The notes: generated from the sequence alone by a model not told the origin. A stretch of 64,000 nt of DNA from CAZJWR01 sp964549765 (GCA_964549765.1 CAZJWR010000014.1:4230-68229); one strand, 5' to 3'; positions 42,276-52,416 are shown, counted from the stretch's first letter. Made by a program: numbers and translations.

Positions 42276-42767
42276 TCACATTCCTCGCTTGGCCATGACC
42301 ACTGCTCCGACGATGGCCGCCAGGAGCAGAATCGACGTCAATTCGAAGGGATAAACATATTTGGTATACAGCAGCATGGCCACCGCCGGCACCGATCCGA
42401 ACGCGGGATCGACGGCGCTCATCCGCGTCGACACGCCCATCGACACCCAAACCATCTCGGCCAGAAGCACCAAACCGAAAATCCATCCCCACGGCTTGAC
42501 CGCCTTCAGCATGTCGGGACCGAAATCGGCGTAGCGGATATTGAGCATCATGATGACAAAGAGGAACAGCACCAGGATGGCGCCGCCGTAGATCAGCACC
42601 AGAAAGGCGGCCACAAACAAGCCGGAGAGCTGGATATACAGCACCGACTGCGCCAGAAGCGATATGATCAGGTACAGGACGCTTGCGACCGGATTCCGGA
42701 CGGTGATGACCATCACCGCCGCCGCCAGGGCGATAATCGCCGCGACGACAAACAACAGCATCTCCAC
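42276..42767 (-). CDS. nuoJ: NADH-quinone oxidoreductase subunit J
   Basis: A 163-residue membrane subunit with five helices. The motif 'VLIYGGAILVLFLFVIMMLN' is the conserved pi-bulge region of TM3. It ends 2 bp before nuoK. Confidence 0.94.
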   Translation of the reverse strand: MEMLLFVVAAIIALAAAVMVITVRNPVASVLYLIISLLAQSVLYIQLSGLFVAAFLVLIYGGAILVLFLFVIMMLNIRYADFGPDMLKAVKPWGWIFGLVLLAEMVWVSMGVSTRMSAVDPAFGSVPAVAMLLYTKYVYPFELTSILLLAAIVGAVVMAKRGM

Positions 42768-42801
42768 GGGCTCTTAATACCTCCTTGCCATACGGCGGCT
42801 C

Positions 42802-43290
42802 TCAGTAATACCTTCGCGTTCTCCGAAATATCGTTTTATACGGCCGGTCTTTTCGCGGGTGCGGCACCAACAGGTCGTCCTTGGTATAGATGAACTTGTC
42901 CCGGCTGTCGGCCGAAAATTCGAATTCGTGGCCGAGGAAAATCGCCTCCTCGGGACAGGCTTCCTCGCAAAAACCGCAAAAGATGCACCGGATCTCGTTG
43001 ATTTCATATACCTTGGCGTATCGTTCGCCCTTCTCGTTCTCGGCCGGCTCCATATAGATGGCGTCGGCCGGGCAGGCCGCGGCGCACAAACCACAGCATA
43101 CGCACCGCTCGGTCCCGTCGTCGTACCGTTCCAAATAATGCAGACCCCGGTAGCGCGGCATCATGTCGTACTTGACCCGCGGATACTGCTTTGTCACCGG
43201 ACGCTTGAACAAGTACCGGATGGTCGTATACAAGCCAACCGGCAGCGCGATCAAAGTCGTCTTAACTATGTTCCAAAACTCTCGCCACAT
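42802..43290 (-). CDS. nuoI: NADH-quinone oxidoreductase subunit I
   Basis: A 162-residue ferredoxin-like subunit holding clusters N6a and N6b: 'RCVCCGLCAAACPADAIYME' and 'IRCIFCGFCEEACPEEAIFL'. A membrane-associated N-terminal helix ('IALPVGLYTTIRYLFKRPV') precedes them. I place the start at ATG 43290, 2 bp before the nuoH stop; the longer ORF is a shadow over nuoH. Confidence 0.95.
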   Translation of the reverse strand: MWREFWNIVKTTLIALPVGLYTTIRYLFKRPVTKQYPRVKYDMMPRYRGLHYLERYDDGTERCVCCGLCAAACPADAIYMEPAENEKGERYAKVYEINEIRCIFCGFCEEACPEEAIFLGHEFEFSADSRDKFIYTKDDLLVPHPRKDRPYKTIFRRTRRYY

Positions 43291-43292
43291 AA

Positions 43293-44285
43293 TCAAAATA
43301 CGTACAATATAATCCCCGTCACCAGGACATTGAGCAACGCCAGCGGAAAGAGCACTTTCCAGCCCACATCCATAAGTTGATCGTACCGAAGACGGGGAAA
43401 GGTTGCCCGGAACCAGATATAGAAAACCATGAACACGATGACTTTGATGACCAGCCACCATGGTCCCGGAAGAAACGGCCCCTGCCAGCCGCCGAAAAAG
43501 AGGGTCGCCACCACCGCCGACGCCGTCAGCATATTGGCGTATTCCCCGATGAAAAACATGGAAAACCGCATCGACGAGTATTCGGTGTGATACCCCGCCA
43601 CCAGTTCCGATTCCGCCTCCGGCAGATCGAACGGGGCACGGTTGGTTTCGGCGACGGCGCACATCCAGAAAATCAAAAACGCCACCGGATTTTTGAATAC
43701 GTACCAATCCCAAATCGAGGCCTGCTGATTGACCAGTTCCACCAATGACAGCGTCCCGCCGATCATCAAAATCGGCACGATCGACAGCCCGTAGGCGACC
43801 TCGTAGGAAATCATCTGAGCGGAACTTCTGATACCGCCCAAAAGTGAATATTTGGAACCCGACGACCATCCGCCCAAAGCGATGCCGTACACGCTTAGCG
43901 ACGTCGTCGCCAGAATAAACAGTATGCCAATGTTCAAATCGGAAATCGTCAAAGCGATATCATATCCGAAAATATGGATCGGCGGCCCGACCGGAACCAC
44001 CGCAAACGCCAGAAAGCCGGGGATGAAGGCGATTAGCGGCGCCACCATCAAGGTGACTTTTTCGGCCTGCGACGGGACGACGTCTTCTTTGAAGATCAGC
44101 TTGACGACATCGGCCACCGGCTGCAACAACCCGAACGGCCCAACGTAGGTCGGCCCCATTCGGTGCTGGATATGCCCCAAAAGCTTCCGTTCCAGCCAGG
44201 TAGCATAGGCGCAGCCGGTCACCACCACGCCATAAATGACCAGAACCTTGATGACGATAAGCACTATGTAGGTTAAACTCGGCAT
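43293..44285 (-). CDS. nuoH: NADH-quinone oxidoreductase subunit H
   Basis: A 330-residue subunit that forms much of the quinone site at the membrane interface. 'ERKLLGHIQHRMGPTYVGPF', 'GWSSGSKYSLLGGIRSSAQM' then I-S-Y-E, and 'AETNRAPFDLPEAESELVAG' are diagnostic. It follows nuoG by 3 bp. Confidence 0.96.
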   Translation of the reverse strand: MPSLTYIVLIVIKVLVIYGVVVTGCAYATWLERKLLGHIQHRMGPTYVGPFGLLQPVADVVKLIFKEDVVPSQAEKVTLMVAPLIAFIPGFLAFAVVPVGPPIHIFGYDIALTISDLNIGILFILATTSLSVYGIALGGWSSGSKYSLLGGIRSSAQMISYEVAYGLSIVPILMIGGTLSLVELVNQQASIWDWYVFKNPVAFLIFWMCAVAETNRAPFDLPEAESELVAGYHTEYSSMRFSMFFIGEYANMLTASAVVATLFFGGWQGPFLPGPWWLVIKVIVFMVFYIWFRATFPRLRYDQLMDVGWKVLFPLALLNVLVTGIILYVF

Positions 44286-44288
44286 CGT

Positions 44289-46838
44289 TTATTCATCCAG
44301 CTTTTCAATCTTCACCCAGCCGCCGCTTTCGTGGGAGATCAATTCATTCACCGGCATCGCCGAAAAATTATTCGGGATAAACACGACCTCGCCCTCGAAA
44401 AAGTCGGAGATTTTTGCTTTCAGCATCAATCGTGCGGTCACTGATTCCACCCGCACCAAGTCGCCCTCGGCAATATCGAGCTTCTCCACCAGGCGCGGCG
44501 ACAATTCCAGATACGCCTCGGACGTGAATCGCATCAGCGACGGGCAATGCTCCGTCAGGTAACCGTAATGATGCAGGTCGTTGCCGGTTAGCAGGCGGTA
44601 GGGATAATCGCCATGCTCCACCGCCGCCGGCGGACGAACGGGGTAATACTGATTCCGGTCGCGCGGTTGACATTTCCACGCCGCCAGAACTTCCTCGGTT
44701 TCCCGTCGCAACGCGTTATCATCCTCTTCCAGCGGGACATCGAGCGCCTCGGCGACTTTCCGAATAATTTCGACTCCCCTCTTTATCCCCGCACGCCGCG
44801 GCGGCAGGGCCCGCTCGAACCTCTGATGGCGGCCCTCCAAGTTGATGAACGAACCGTCCTGCTCCGACCATCCTGCCAACGGCAGCACGACGTCGGCCTT
44901 GGCGGTGGTTGCCGTTTCGAAAAGATCGGCGACAACCAGAAAATCGAGTTTATCTAGCGCGGCATTCACGAACGGCCCATCCGGGTAGCGCACGGCCGGG
45001 TTGGCGCCAAGGATGAAGATGGAATCGATGTCCTCGCGCAACGCGCCTTTGAGTATTTTCGACGTGTTGTTGCCCGGCGGTTCCGGCAACGGCTTGCCCC
45101 ATTTCTCGGCCAGCAGCTCGGCCAGATGAGTGGGAATGGTGGGTCGCAACCCGACCCGTTCCGCCCCGGCGGAATTGGCATGGCTCGCCGGGATGACCGC
45201 CTGGCCGTCCGCCACGCTCAGCAGATTGGCCAGATTATACAATCCGTTGGCCAGGACATGACGATGCGGCGTCGCATTGAGGTATTCGCCGGCGATGATA
45301 TACGGATTCTTGGCCTCCGCCAGCGCCCGCGCCAGACCGATAATACGATCCGCATTGATACCGCATATATCGGCGGCCTCGCTCAGGCTCGCCGGATTGA
45401 GCATCCCTTTCACATCGGCCGCTTTGCCGTCGTCGATATCTTTATAGAGCTTGTTGTCGATCACGGCATGCAACAGACCCGCCAGAAACGCCGCTTCCGT
45501 ATCGGGACGGTAAATCAATTCGTCTTCGGATATATCGGCCGACTTGGTTTCCACCGGGTTGGCCGTGAAAATCCTGGCATTGTTTTTACGATGAGCTTTG
45601 CGCATCCACAGATTGACGATGGGATGATCTTTAATGAAATTGGACGCAAAAACTAATACAGCGTCGGTCTTGCCCAGATCGGCGATCACAAACGGGGCCG
45701 AACTCAGGCTGTTGTACGCCGCGGCGTCTTCGCCGTCCTTCAGATCAATGTAATCCAGCCGGTAATCGACCGAGTTGGAATGCAGCACATGCCGGAAAAA
45801 TTTATTGAACAGATATATCGTCTCGGTCGACTGGTTTCCGCCCGCCAGCCCGGCAATACACACCGATCCCTTTTTATCTTTGATTTCCTTGAAACGGCGC
45901 GCGATAAGATCAATCGCCTCCTCCCAGGTGGACTCGACCTGTTTGCCCTGCTTTTTGATCAGCGGTGTCGTCAGGCGATCCTCGGCATTTACATACTGGT
46001 ATCCGTACCGGGCGATATCGCAAATCCAGCCTTCGTCGACGGCGTCATTGCGACGCGACGTGGCCCGGAAAATCTGCCTATGATCGTACCATAATTTGAT
46101 ATTCTGCCCATCGGCGTCATAGCCGGAAATAGAATCGGCGGTCTTGGTCAGCCAGACACGGACCCTATAACGCCAATCGGTGTTGGTCAGCGCCCCCACG
46201 GGGCATATTTCGACGACGTTCCCCGAATACAGGTTGGCAATCTGCCGTCCCGGCGGCGCATCGATGACAGTATCGGCGCCGCGCTGATACGCGCCCAGAT
46301 CGTATTCCCCGGCGATTTCCTTGTTGAATCGCACGCACTTGAAACAGGTCACGCAACGGTTCATATTTCGTATGATTTCCGGTCCGATCCGTTTGTCATC
46401 GAAGGTGGTATGCGTATCCTCGTCGATGACCCGTTTGCGGGTGAACGTCTGCCGCGAGGTATCGACGCCATACTTGAAGACATTGTCCTGAAGATCGCAT
46501 TCGCCGCCCTTGTCGCACGTCGGGCAGTCCAGCGGATGATTGAGCAGCAGAAATTCGATCACACCCCGCCGGGCTTTCACGATCGTCTCGGAATTGGTGT
46601 GCACGACCATATCCTGCATGACATCGGTGGCGCAGGCGACGGCCGGTTTGGGAAATTTTTCGATTTCCACCAGACACATCCGGCACGCCCCCACCGAATC
46701 GAGCTTGGGATGCCAGCAGAAATAGGGTATCTCGATCCCGATATTCTTCGCCGCCTCGATGACGGTCGTGCCCTTATCGACCGTAACCGTGTGGCCGTCT
46801 ATGGTCAGCGTGACCTTGTCTTTTCCGTTATCCGCCAT
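44289..46838 (-). CDS. nuoG: NADH-quinone oxidoreductase subunit G
   Basis: An 849-residue peripheral subunit. The N-terminal ferredoxin module carries a 2Fe-2S site ('IPYFCWHPKLDSVGACRMCL') and His/Cys 4Fe-4S sites ('LNHPLDCPTCDKGGECDLQD'; 'MNRCVTCFKCVRFNKEIAGE'; 'VEICPVGALTNTDWRYR'). The rest is a molybdopterin-oxidoreductase-like domain ('WICDIARYGYQYVNAEDRLT'), which in complex I has no catalytic molybdenum. The C-terminal 'LVRVESVTARLMLKAKISDF' is a molydop-binding-type fold. Confidence 0.94.
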   Translation of the reverse strand: MADNGKDKVTLTIDGHTVTVDKGTTVIEAAKNIGIEIPYFCWHPKLDSVGACRMCLVEIEKFPKPAVACATDVMQDMVVHTNSETIVKARRGVIEFLLLNHPLDCPTCDKGGECDLQDNVFKYGVDTSRQTFTRKRVIDEDTHTTFDDKRIGPEIIRNMNRCVTCFKCVRFNKEIAGEYDLGAYQRGADTVIDAPPGRQIANLYSGNVVEICPVGALTNTDWRYRVRVWLTKTADSISGYDADGQNIKLWYDHRQIFRATSRRNDAVDEGWICDIARYGYQYVNAEDRLTTPLIKKQGKQVESTWEEAIDLIARRFKEIKDKKGSVCIAGLAGGNQSTETIYLFNKFFRHVLHSNSVDYRLDYIDLKDGEDAAAYNSLSSAPFVIADLGKTDAVLVFASNFIKDHPIVNLWMRKAHRKNNARIFTANPVETKSADISEDELIYRPDTEAAFLAGLLHAVIDNKLYKDIDDGKAADVKGMLNPASLSEAADICGINADRIIGLARALAEAKNPYIIAGEYLNATPHRHVLANGLYNLANLLSVADGQAVIPASHANSAGAERVGLRPTIPTHLAELLAEKWGKPLPEPPGNNTSKILKGALREDIDSIFILGANPAVRYPDGPFVNAALDKLDFLVVADLFETATTAKADVVLPLAGWSEQDGSFINLEGRHQRFERALPPRRAGIKRGVEIIRKVAEALDVPLEEDDNALRRETEEVLAAWKCQPRDRNQYYPVRPPAAVEHGDYPYRLLTGNDLHHYGYLTEHCPSLMRFTSEAYLELSPRLVEKLDIAEGDLVRVESVTARLMLKAKISDFFEGEVVFIPNNFSAMPVNELISHESGGWVKIEKLDE

Positions 46839-46843
46839 ACGCT

Positions 46844-48124
46844 CTATTCAAAGGGATAATCCGTCTTTACCAGGCACTTCCCGTGCTCGATATGGTATGC
46901 GAATTCATCCCGAAAATGCTTGATGATCGATTCCGTCGGCATCACCGCCGCGTCGCCCAAAGGACAGATCGTCCGTCCCATGATATTTTTGCACGCATCC
47001 AGAATTAATTCAATATCGCCCGTCTGGCCGCCCCCGTTTTCGATCCGGCTGATGATCTGCTTCAGCCAGGCGGTCCCCTCGCGGCACGGCGTGCATTTGC
47101 CGCACGATTCGTGCGCGTAGAAATTTATCAGCTTCATGGCCACCCAAACCATGCAGGCCCGTTCGTCGATGACGATAATCGCCCCCGAACCCAGCATCGA
47201 TCCCGCCTGGGCCATCGATTCGAAATCGAGCGGCGTGTCGATCTGATCCGGCATCAAAAGAGGCGTCGACGATCCGCCGGGAATGATCGTTTTCAGCTTG
47301 TATCCGCCCGGCACGCCGCCGCCAAGCTCGTTGATCACATACGACAATGGCGTCCCCAAGTCGACTTCGTAATTGCCTGGCCGGGCGATGTTTCCCGACA
47401 ACGAAAATATCTTGGTGCCGGGGGATTTTTCCGTCCCATGCGAACGGTACCAATCAACCCCGCGATTGATGATATGCGGCAGATTGGCCAGTGTTTCGAC
47501 GTTGTTGACGACCGTCGGGCTGGCATAAAGGCCCTTGATGGCCGGGAACGGCGGACGGATGCGCGACAACCCCCGATCGCCTTCCAGGGACGATAGAAGC
47601 GCCGTCTCCTCGCCGCAGATATACGCGCCCCCGCCGGTATGTACGATTATGTCGAGATCGAATCCCGACCCGAGAATATTCTTGCCAAGGTAGCCTTTTT
47701 CGTACGCTTCCTTAATCGCCTCTTCCATGCGATGCGCCGGATAGACGAATTCGCCGCGGACGTAGACAAACGCCGTATGCGCCTGTATGGCGTATGATGC
47801 GATGATAATCCCCTCAACCACCATGTGCGGGTCGCGCTCCATCAGCACCCGGTCTTTGCAGGTGCCCGGCTCGGATTCGTCGGCGTTGCAGCAGAGATAT
47901 TTCGGCCGCCCTATATCCTTGGGAACAAATCCCCATTTCATCCCGGCCGGAAAACCGGCGCCGCCGCGTCCGCGCACACCCGACTTCTTGACCAGATCGA
48001 TCAATTCATCGGGCGGGAGCTCCTTCAGCACCCGAGGCAGGGCCTGATACCCGCCGTTCTTGATATAATTGTCGATCCGGTACTGCTCAGGCTCGTCGAC
48101 GTATTTGAATAAGACCCTTTCCAC
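46844..48124 (-). CDS. nuoF: NADH-quinone oxidoreductase subunit F
   Basis: A 426-residue NADH- and FMN-binding subunit. It shows 'SGVRGRGGAGFPAGMKWGFV' (NADH/FMN loop), 'YICGEETALLSSLEGDRGLS' and the N3 cluster 'ESCGKCTPCREGTAWLKQII'. The start is GTG 48124, 2 bp after the nuoE stop and preceded by GGAAGAGAAG; the frame is open further but that part overlaps nuoE. Confidence 0.95.
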   Translation of the reverse strand: MERVLFKYVDEPEQYRIDNYIKNGGYQALPRVLKELPPDELIDLVKKSGVRGRGGAGFPAGMKWGFVPKDIGRPKYLCCNADESEPGTCKDRVLMERDPHMVVEGIIIASYAIQAHTAFVYVRGEFVYPAHRMEEAIKEAYEKGYLGKNILGSGFDLDIIVHTGGGAYICGEETALLSSLEGDRGLSRIRPPFPAIKGLYASPTVVNNVETLANLPHIINRGVDWYRSHGTEKSPGTKIFSLSGNIARPGNYEVDLGTPLSYVINELGGGVPGGYKLKTIIPGGSSTPLLMPDQIDTPLDFESMAQAGSMLGSGAIIVIDERACMVWVAMKLINFYAHESCGKCTPCREGTAWLKQIISRIENGGGQTGDIELILDACKNIMGRTICPLGDAAVMPTESIIKHFRDEFAYHIEHGKCLVKTDYPFE

Positions 48125-48126
48125 GT

Positions 48127-48618
48127 CTACTTCTCTTCCTGCATCGCCTTGGCCCGCAGCTCGTCCAGAATTTTGTCCACTTTCGCCCGCGTCAAATCTT
48201 CGTAATAGTCCTCGTTGATCTGCATCATCGGCGCCGCCGAACAGCCGCCCAGGCATTCCACCGAAATCAACGTGAACATATTGTCCGGCGTCGTTTCGCC
48301 CATGCCGATATCGAGTTTGCTCTGGAGGTACTCGATCATATTGTCGGCCCCCCGCAGCGAACAGGAAATATTATGGCATACCTGAATGAGATACCGCCCG
48401 ACTTCGTGCTTGGGAAACATGGTATAAAACGACGCCGCTTCGGCGATCTCGATGTACGGAATTTTGATGATACGGGAAATTTCCAGATAGATATCTGCGT
48501 CCAAGTAACCCATTTGCTTGTACGCCGCCGTCAACGCCGGCAAAATCGCCGACCGCCGCGACGGATATCGCGCGGCACGCGCCTTGATATTCTGCACCGT
48601 CGCGTCGTTGAGTATCAT
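48127..48618 (-). CDS. nuoE: NADH-quinone oxidoreductase subunit E
   Basis: A 163-residue thioredoxin-like subunit with the N1a 2Fe-2S ligands in 'IQVCHNISCSLRGADNMIEY' and 'SVECLGGCSAAPMMQINEDY'. It overlaps nuoD by 4 bp. Confidence 0.95.
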   Translation of the reverse strand: MILNDATVQNIKARAARYPSRRSAILPALTAAYKQMGYLDADIYLEISRIIKIPYIEIAEAASFYTMFPKHEVGRYLIQVCHNISCSLRGADNMIEYLQSKLDIGMGETTPDNMFTLISVECLGGCSAAPMMQINEDYYEDLTRAKVDKILDELRAKAMQEEK

Positions 48619-49790
48619 CGATCCACCTCGCCGAGCACAATATCAATCGAACCGATACAGGTGATCACGTCGGCGATCAGCCGCCCGGTCACCATGGTGT
48701 TGAGCGCCTTGAGGTTAATCAACGACGGCGGCCGCACCCGCATCCGGTACGGTTTGGTCGACCCGTCGGATACGATGTAATACCCCAGTTCGCCCTTGGG
48801 CGATTCGATCGGGTGATAATACGACCCCGCCGGCACTTTGAATCCCTCGGTGATGATCTTGAAATGAAAAATCAGCGCTTCCATCTGGCTCAGGACGTCC
48901 TTTTTGGGCGGCAGCACCACTCCCGGCGCGTGCGCTTTGTATGGCCCCTCCGGCATGCCGTCGAGCGCCTGCTTGACGATCCGCAGCGATTGCCGCATTT
49001 CTTCCATGCGAACAAGATAGCGGTCATAGCAGTCGCCGTTCTTCCCCACCGGAATATCGAAATCGAATTTTTCATAGCCGCTGTACGGCCGGGCCTTGCG
49101 CACGTCGTATTTCACCCCCGTCGAACGCAGCAATGGTCCGGTAAGGGATAAATCGGTCGCCTCTTGCGCGGTCAAATTGCCGACGTCGGTCAGGCGTTTG
49201 ATCCAGATGCGGTTGTTCGACAGAAGGTCTTCGTATTCATGCATTTTGACCGGGAAGACTTTCAAAATCTCCTTCACCCGCTCATCGAAATCCAGCGGCA
49301 GGTCCCAGGCCAGGCCGCCGACGCGAAAATAAGTCGACATCATCCGTTGCCCGGACACCGCCTCGTACACCCCGAGGATCATCTCGCGCTCGCGGAACGT
49401 ATACAGCAGCATCGACATGGCGCCAATGTCCAGGGCATGCGTCCCCAGCCACACCAGATGGCTGTTGAGACGGGTCAGTTCCGTCAGAAGCACCCGGGCA
49501 AACTTAACCTTTTCCGGCACCTCGATGCCCAATAACTTTTCCACCGTCAGGACATAGCCGAGATTATTCGACATCGGGGCCAGGTAATCCATGCGGTCGG
49601 TCATCGGAAGCGCTTTATAATAAAGCTTGTCCTCGGCGTTTTTTTCGATGCCGGTATGCAGATACCCCACGTACGGCGTGGCCGACAGGACGGTTTCCCC
49701 GTCCAGCTCAAGAACGACCCGCAATACCCCGTGCGTCGCCGGATGCTGCGGCCCCATATTCAGGGTCATGGTCTTGGCCGCCGTCGTCAT
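48615..49790 (-). CDS. nuoD: NADH-quinone oxidoreductase subunit D
   Basis: A 391-residue subunit derived from hydrogenase large subunits and forming the quinone pocket with NuoB and NuoH. It opens 'MTLNMGPQHPATHGVLRVVL' and carries 'YLHTGIEKNAEDKLYYKALP', 'TRLNSHLVWLGTHALDIGAM' and 'ESPKGELGYYIVSDGSTKPY'. nuoC and nuoD are separate here, not fused. It overlaps nuoC and nuoE by 4 bp each. Confidence 0.96.
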   Translation of the reverse strand: MTTAAKTMTLNMGPQHPATHGVLRVVLELDGETVLSATPYVGYLHTGIEKNAEDKLYYKALPMTDRMDYLAPMSNNLGYVLTVEKLLGIEVPEKVKFARVLLTELTRLNSHLVWLGTHALDIGAMSMLLYTFREREMILGVYEAVSGQRMMSTYFRVGGLAWDLPLDFDERVKEILKVFPVKMHEYEDLLSNNRIWIKRLTDVGNLTAQEATDLSLTGPLLRSTGVKYDVRKARPYSGYEKFDFDIPVGKNGDCYDRYLVRMEEMRQSLRIVKQALDGMPEGPYKAHAPGVVLPPKKDVLSQMEALIFHFKIITEGFKVPAGSYYHPIESPKGELGYYIVSDGSTKPYRMRVRPPSLINLKALNTMVTGRLIADVITCIGSIDIVLGEVDR

Positions 49791-50320
49791 TTAATAATCT
49801 CCGGCGGGTTGTCTTTATTATAAGAAAATCGCGGCGCTTCGTATGTCAGCGGGAAATCCTTGCGATGCGGCCAGCCCTCGAACCCGTCCGGGGTGAGGAT
49901 CCGTCGCAAATCGGGATGCCCCTCGAACTCGACCCCCAGCATGTCGTACACTTCGCGTTCCATCCAGTCGGCGCCGGAATACACCGGCTCGATCGACCGG
50001 ATCGACGGTTTGTCGCTGTCGGGAATCGTCGTGCGAATCAGAACCCGCAGGTTTTTCTTTATGGAATAAAAATTGTAGACGATCTCGAAACGCCGCTCGG
50101 GCTGTTTGATCCAGTCGACGCCGCAGATATCGGACAGCAGGTCGAATCCGGTCGTTTCTTCTTCCTTCATGAAACGGGCCAACTCGAAAATAATAGCCCG
50201 CTCGACAAAAATCGAAAACTGGTCGGCGAATTTTTCATGACCGGTGATTGCGTCGCCGAATTGATCGGTCAACGCCTGCAGGATTCCGGATTCCTCTGTT
50301 GTCAGCTCAGCATGCACCAT
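49787..50320 (-). CDS. nuoC: NADH-quinone oxidoreductase subunit C
   Basis: A 177-residue peripheral subunit. The signature 'GADWMEREVYDMLGVEFEGH' then P-D-L-R-R-I-L is unmistakable, followed by 'GWPHRKDFPLTYEAPRFSYN'. It lies 36 bp after nuoB. Confidence 0.95.
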   Translation of the reverse strand: MVHAELTTEESGILQALTDQFGDAITGHEKFADQFSIFVERAIIFELARFMKEEETTGFDLLSDICGVDWIKQPERRFEIVYNFYSIKKNLRVLIRTTIPDSDKPSIRSIEPVYSGADWMEREVYDMLGVEFEGHPDLRRILTPDGFEGWPHRKDFPLTYEAPRFSYNKDNPPEIIK

Positions 50321-50356
50321 ATTTCACAAACTCGCCCAAATAAAAAAGCCGCCGGA

Positions 50357-50863
50357 TCAGGTCGCCGCCCGCTGCGGCTGCCGGTCAGAGTGTCCTTTAA
50401 TCGATTCCGTCATCACCTTCTTATGCAACTTGACGATCCCGTCAATCAACTGCTCCGGCCGGGGCGGGCAACCGGGAACATAAATGTCGACCGGGATAAT
50501 GCGGTCGACACCCTGGAGAATGGCATAATTGTTGAATATACCGCCGCAGGAAGCGCAGGCGCCCATGGAAATCACCCACTTGGGGTTGGGCATCTGGTCG
50601 TACAGCCGCTTGACCACCGGCGCCATCTTGATCGACACCCGTCCGGCCACGATCATCAGGTCGGCCTGGCGCGGCGACGGTCGCATGACTTCCATCCCGA
50701 ACCGCGACAGGTCGAAATGAGACGCAAAGGTCGACATCATTTCGATGGCGCAGCAGGCCAGCCCGAACCCGAACGGCCACATGGACGATTTGCGCGACCA
50801 GTTGACGACGTAATCGACCGTCGTCAAAATGATCGAATCGGGGATTTTTTCCTCTAATCCCAT
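50357..50863 (-). CDS. nuoB: NADH-quinone oxidoreductase subunit B
   Basis: A 168-residue subunit with the N2 cluster that passes electrons to quinone: tandem Cys in 'FGLACCAIEMMSTFASHFDL', then 'SMGACASCGGIFNNYAILQG' and 'DIYVPGCPPRPEQLIDGIVK'. It overlaps nuoA by 10 bp. Confidence 0.97.
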   Translation of the reverse strand: MGLEEKIPDSIILTTVDYVVNWSRKSSMWPFGFGLACCAIEMMSTFASHFDLSRFGMEVMRPSPRQADLMIVAGRVSIKMAPVVKRLYDQMPNPKWVISMGACASCGGIFNNYAILQGVDRIIPVDIYVPGCPPRPEQLIDGIVKLHKKVMTESIKGHSDRQPQRAAT

Positions 50864-51210
50864 TTCAAGGCTCCCGCGCGCAGGATGTAGAAATACGCGA
50901 CCAGCAGGATCGCGATAAACACCGCCATTTCAATCAGGCCGAAAAGCGCCAGCTTCCGGTAAATGACCGCCCATGGATACAAATATACGACTTCCAGATC
51001 GAAAATGATAAAGAGGATGGCGACCATGTAAAATTTGACCGAAAACCGTTCCTTGGTGTCGCCGACCGGGACCATGCCGCTTTCGTACGGCTCCTGCTTG
51101 ACGGCGTTTTTGGTTTTCCGCCCGAAAAGTACCGACAGGAGAAGAAACGCGACCGCGGTCACACCGACCAGCGCGATCAGAACGACTATGGGAAAATACG
51201 TATCAAACAT
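50854..51210 (-). CDS. nuoA: NADH-quinone oxidoreductase subunit A
   Basis: A 118-residue, three-helix subunit. 'KQEPYESGMVPVGDTKERFS' then V-K-F-Y and 'AILFIIFDLEVVYLYPWAVI' are the family signatures. ATG 51210 is used, with GAGG upstream; a longer ORF crosses the promoter. It is the first gene of the nuo operon. Confidence 0.95.
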   Translation of the reverse strand: MFDTYFPIVVLIALVGVTAVAFLLLSVLFGRKTKNAVKQEPYESGMVPVGDTKERFSVKFYMVAILFIIFDLEVVYLYPWAVIYRKLALFGLIEMAVFIAILLVAYFYILRAGALKWD

Positions 51211-51235
51211 CCGCCATTCCTCAAAACAATTTGCA

Positions 51236-51264
51236 ATGTTAACTATATTCCCCCCACCTGTCAA
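51236..51264 (-). promoter_or_regulatory. Promoter of the nuo operon
   Basis: Minus strand TTGACA (51264-51259), a 17-nt spacer containing a G6 run, and TAACAT (51241-51236), 25 bp before the nuoA ATG. A second TTGACG lies farther upstream near 51314. Confidence 0.55.
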
Positions 51265-51411
51265 TACCAATTTGGCATTTCCCCGGCTTTATTTTGGCCT
51301 AAATTATTACTTCGTCAAGAATAATGCTTATTTATAACTCATTGCCGAATATTGCATTGCCGCCCCATCAGCATACGGTTCGCCGAATATCCGGCCACCT
51401 TTCGGCGCTTG

Positions 51412-52362
51412 TCAGCTATCGCCCGCCGGCGCGGCCGCGACGCCTGCCGCTTCACGCCGATAATTGAGGTAAAACAGGATTCCCGCCACGATCGGAGGCA
51501 ACCCCGTGATTATATGGGCCGCCCATAGGTACCAGCCAAAGCCGTTTTCCCTTATAATCACGATCGTCGTGATAACGAACACAAAAGACCAGAAAATTAT
51601 CAGGCTGATACCTCCGAATTTCTGAAATCGCCAGGATAACAATCCCCAGAATAATATGCCCCCCAGCGTAACGAGCAGTTCGGGAGTCGATGTTTTCAAA
51701 GGCCGCCCCAACACATGCGGCAGAATTATGCTGATGAGGATATGAACCAGTAGCCACAAAACAATTAATGAGAAAGCGACGATCTTCATCCGGCTTGCTC
51801 GCCGGGGAACGTCGCTCCCGAAATCTATCGCCGCCGTGTCGATACCCGTCATGCCCTGAATTCTGGCGATTATCCGTTCCTTCAAACCCCGCCGCGGCCA
51901 GAAGATAATTAGCGCCGCCAGCGATGCCCCGGCAAAGGGAAGCATCTGCCAAAAGTCGGCGCCCATCATCACCGGAGCAAAACCGTAAACGGTGCACGCC
52001 ATAAAAAACGACGCTATTAAAATGGGCAACAACCAAATCGCTTTGATGATCATTTCCCGGGATTGTTCCGGGCTCGATTTTTCGTTCTCCCCGGCGATTT
52101 TCCTGGCCATCTTCCGGAAAAAAACGGTTGGAAGCTTCCAGTAGAGTATGACGCCCCCGACGAGACTCACAAGACCCAGAACCGAAAACAAATATATCAC
52201 CGGCATTATGGCGGGAGGGCTAAATGGGGGAGCGTAACCCGCCCTGCGGAATGTTGTCGTCAGATGTGCCACAAATACGAACATGAGCGTCGATGCCACA
52301 AAGGATAACCACATACCCTGAACGAAATTCCAGGCCGCGCTTATCGATTTGAATTTAAACAT
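51412..52362 (-). CDS. Multi-pass membrane protein of unknown function
   Basis: A 316-residue protein with about eight transmembrane helices in two similar halves: residues 10-75 and 105-155 in the first, 190-300 in the second, separated by a charged loop ('RGLKERIIARIQGMTGIDTA'). No family is recognised. The ATG follows GGGAGGG at a long spacing of about 12 nt. It lies 54 bp downstream of the PHP gene on the same strand and may be the last member of that operon; the nuo operon begins 200 bp beyond. Confidence 0.6.
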   Translation of the reverse strand: MFKFKSISAAWNFVQGMWLSFVASTLMFVFVAHLTTTFRRAGYAPPFSPPAIMPVIYLFSVLGLVSLVGGVILYWKLPTVFFRKMARKIAGENEKSSPEQSREMIIKAIWLLPILIASFFMACTVYGFAPVMMGADFWQMLPFAGASLAALIIFWPRRGLKERIIARIQGMTGIDTAAIDFGSDVPRRASRMKIVAFSLIVLWLLVHILISIILPHVLGRPLKTSTPELLVTLGGILFWGLLSWRFQKFGGISLIIFWSFVFVITTIVIIRENGFGWYLWAAHIITGLPPIVAGILFYLNYRREAAGVAAAPAGDS

Positions 52363-52416
52363 GGTCGATTCGCCCTCCCTTAATTTTGGTCGCTTAATTA
52401 ATTCGTCATCCGTTGC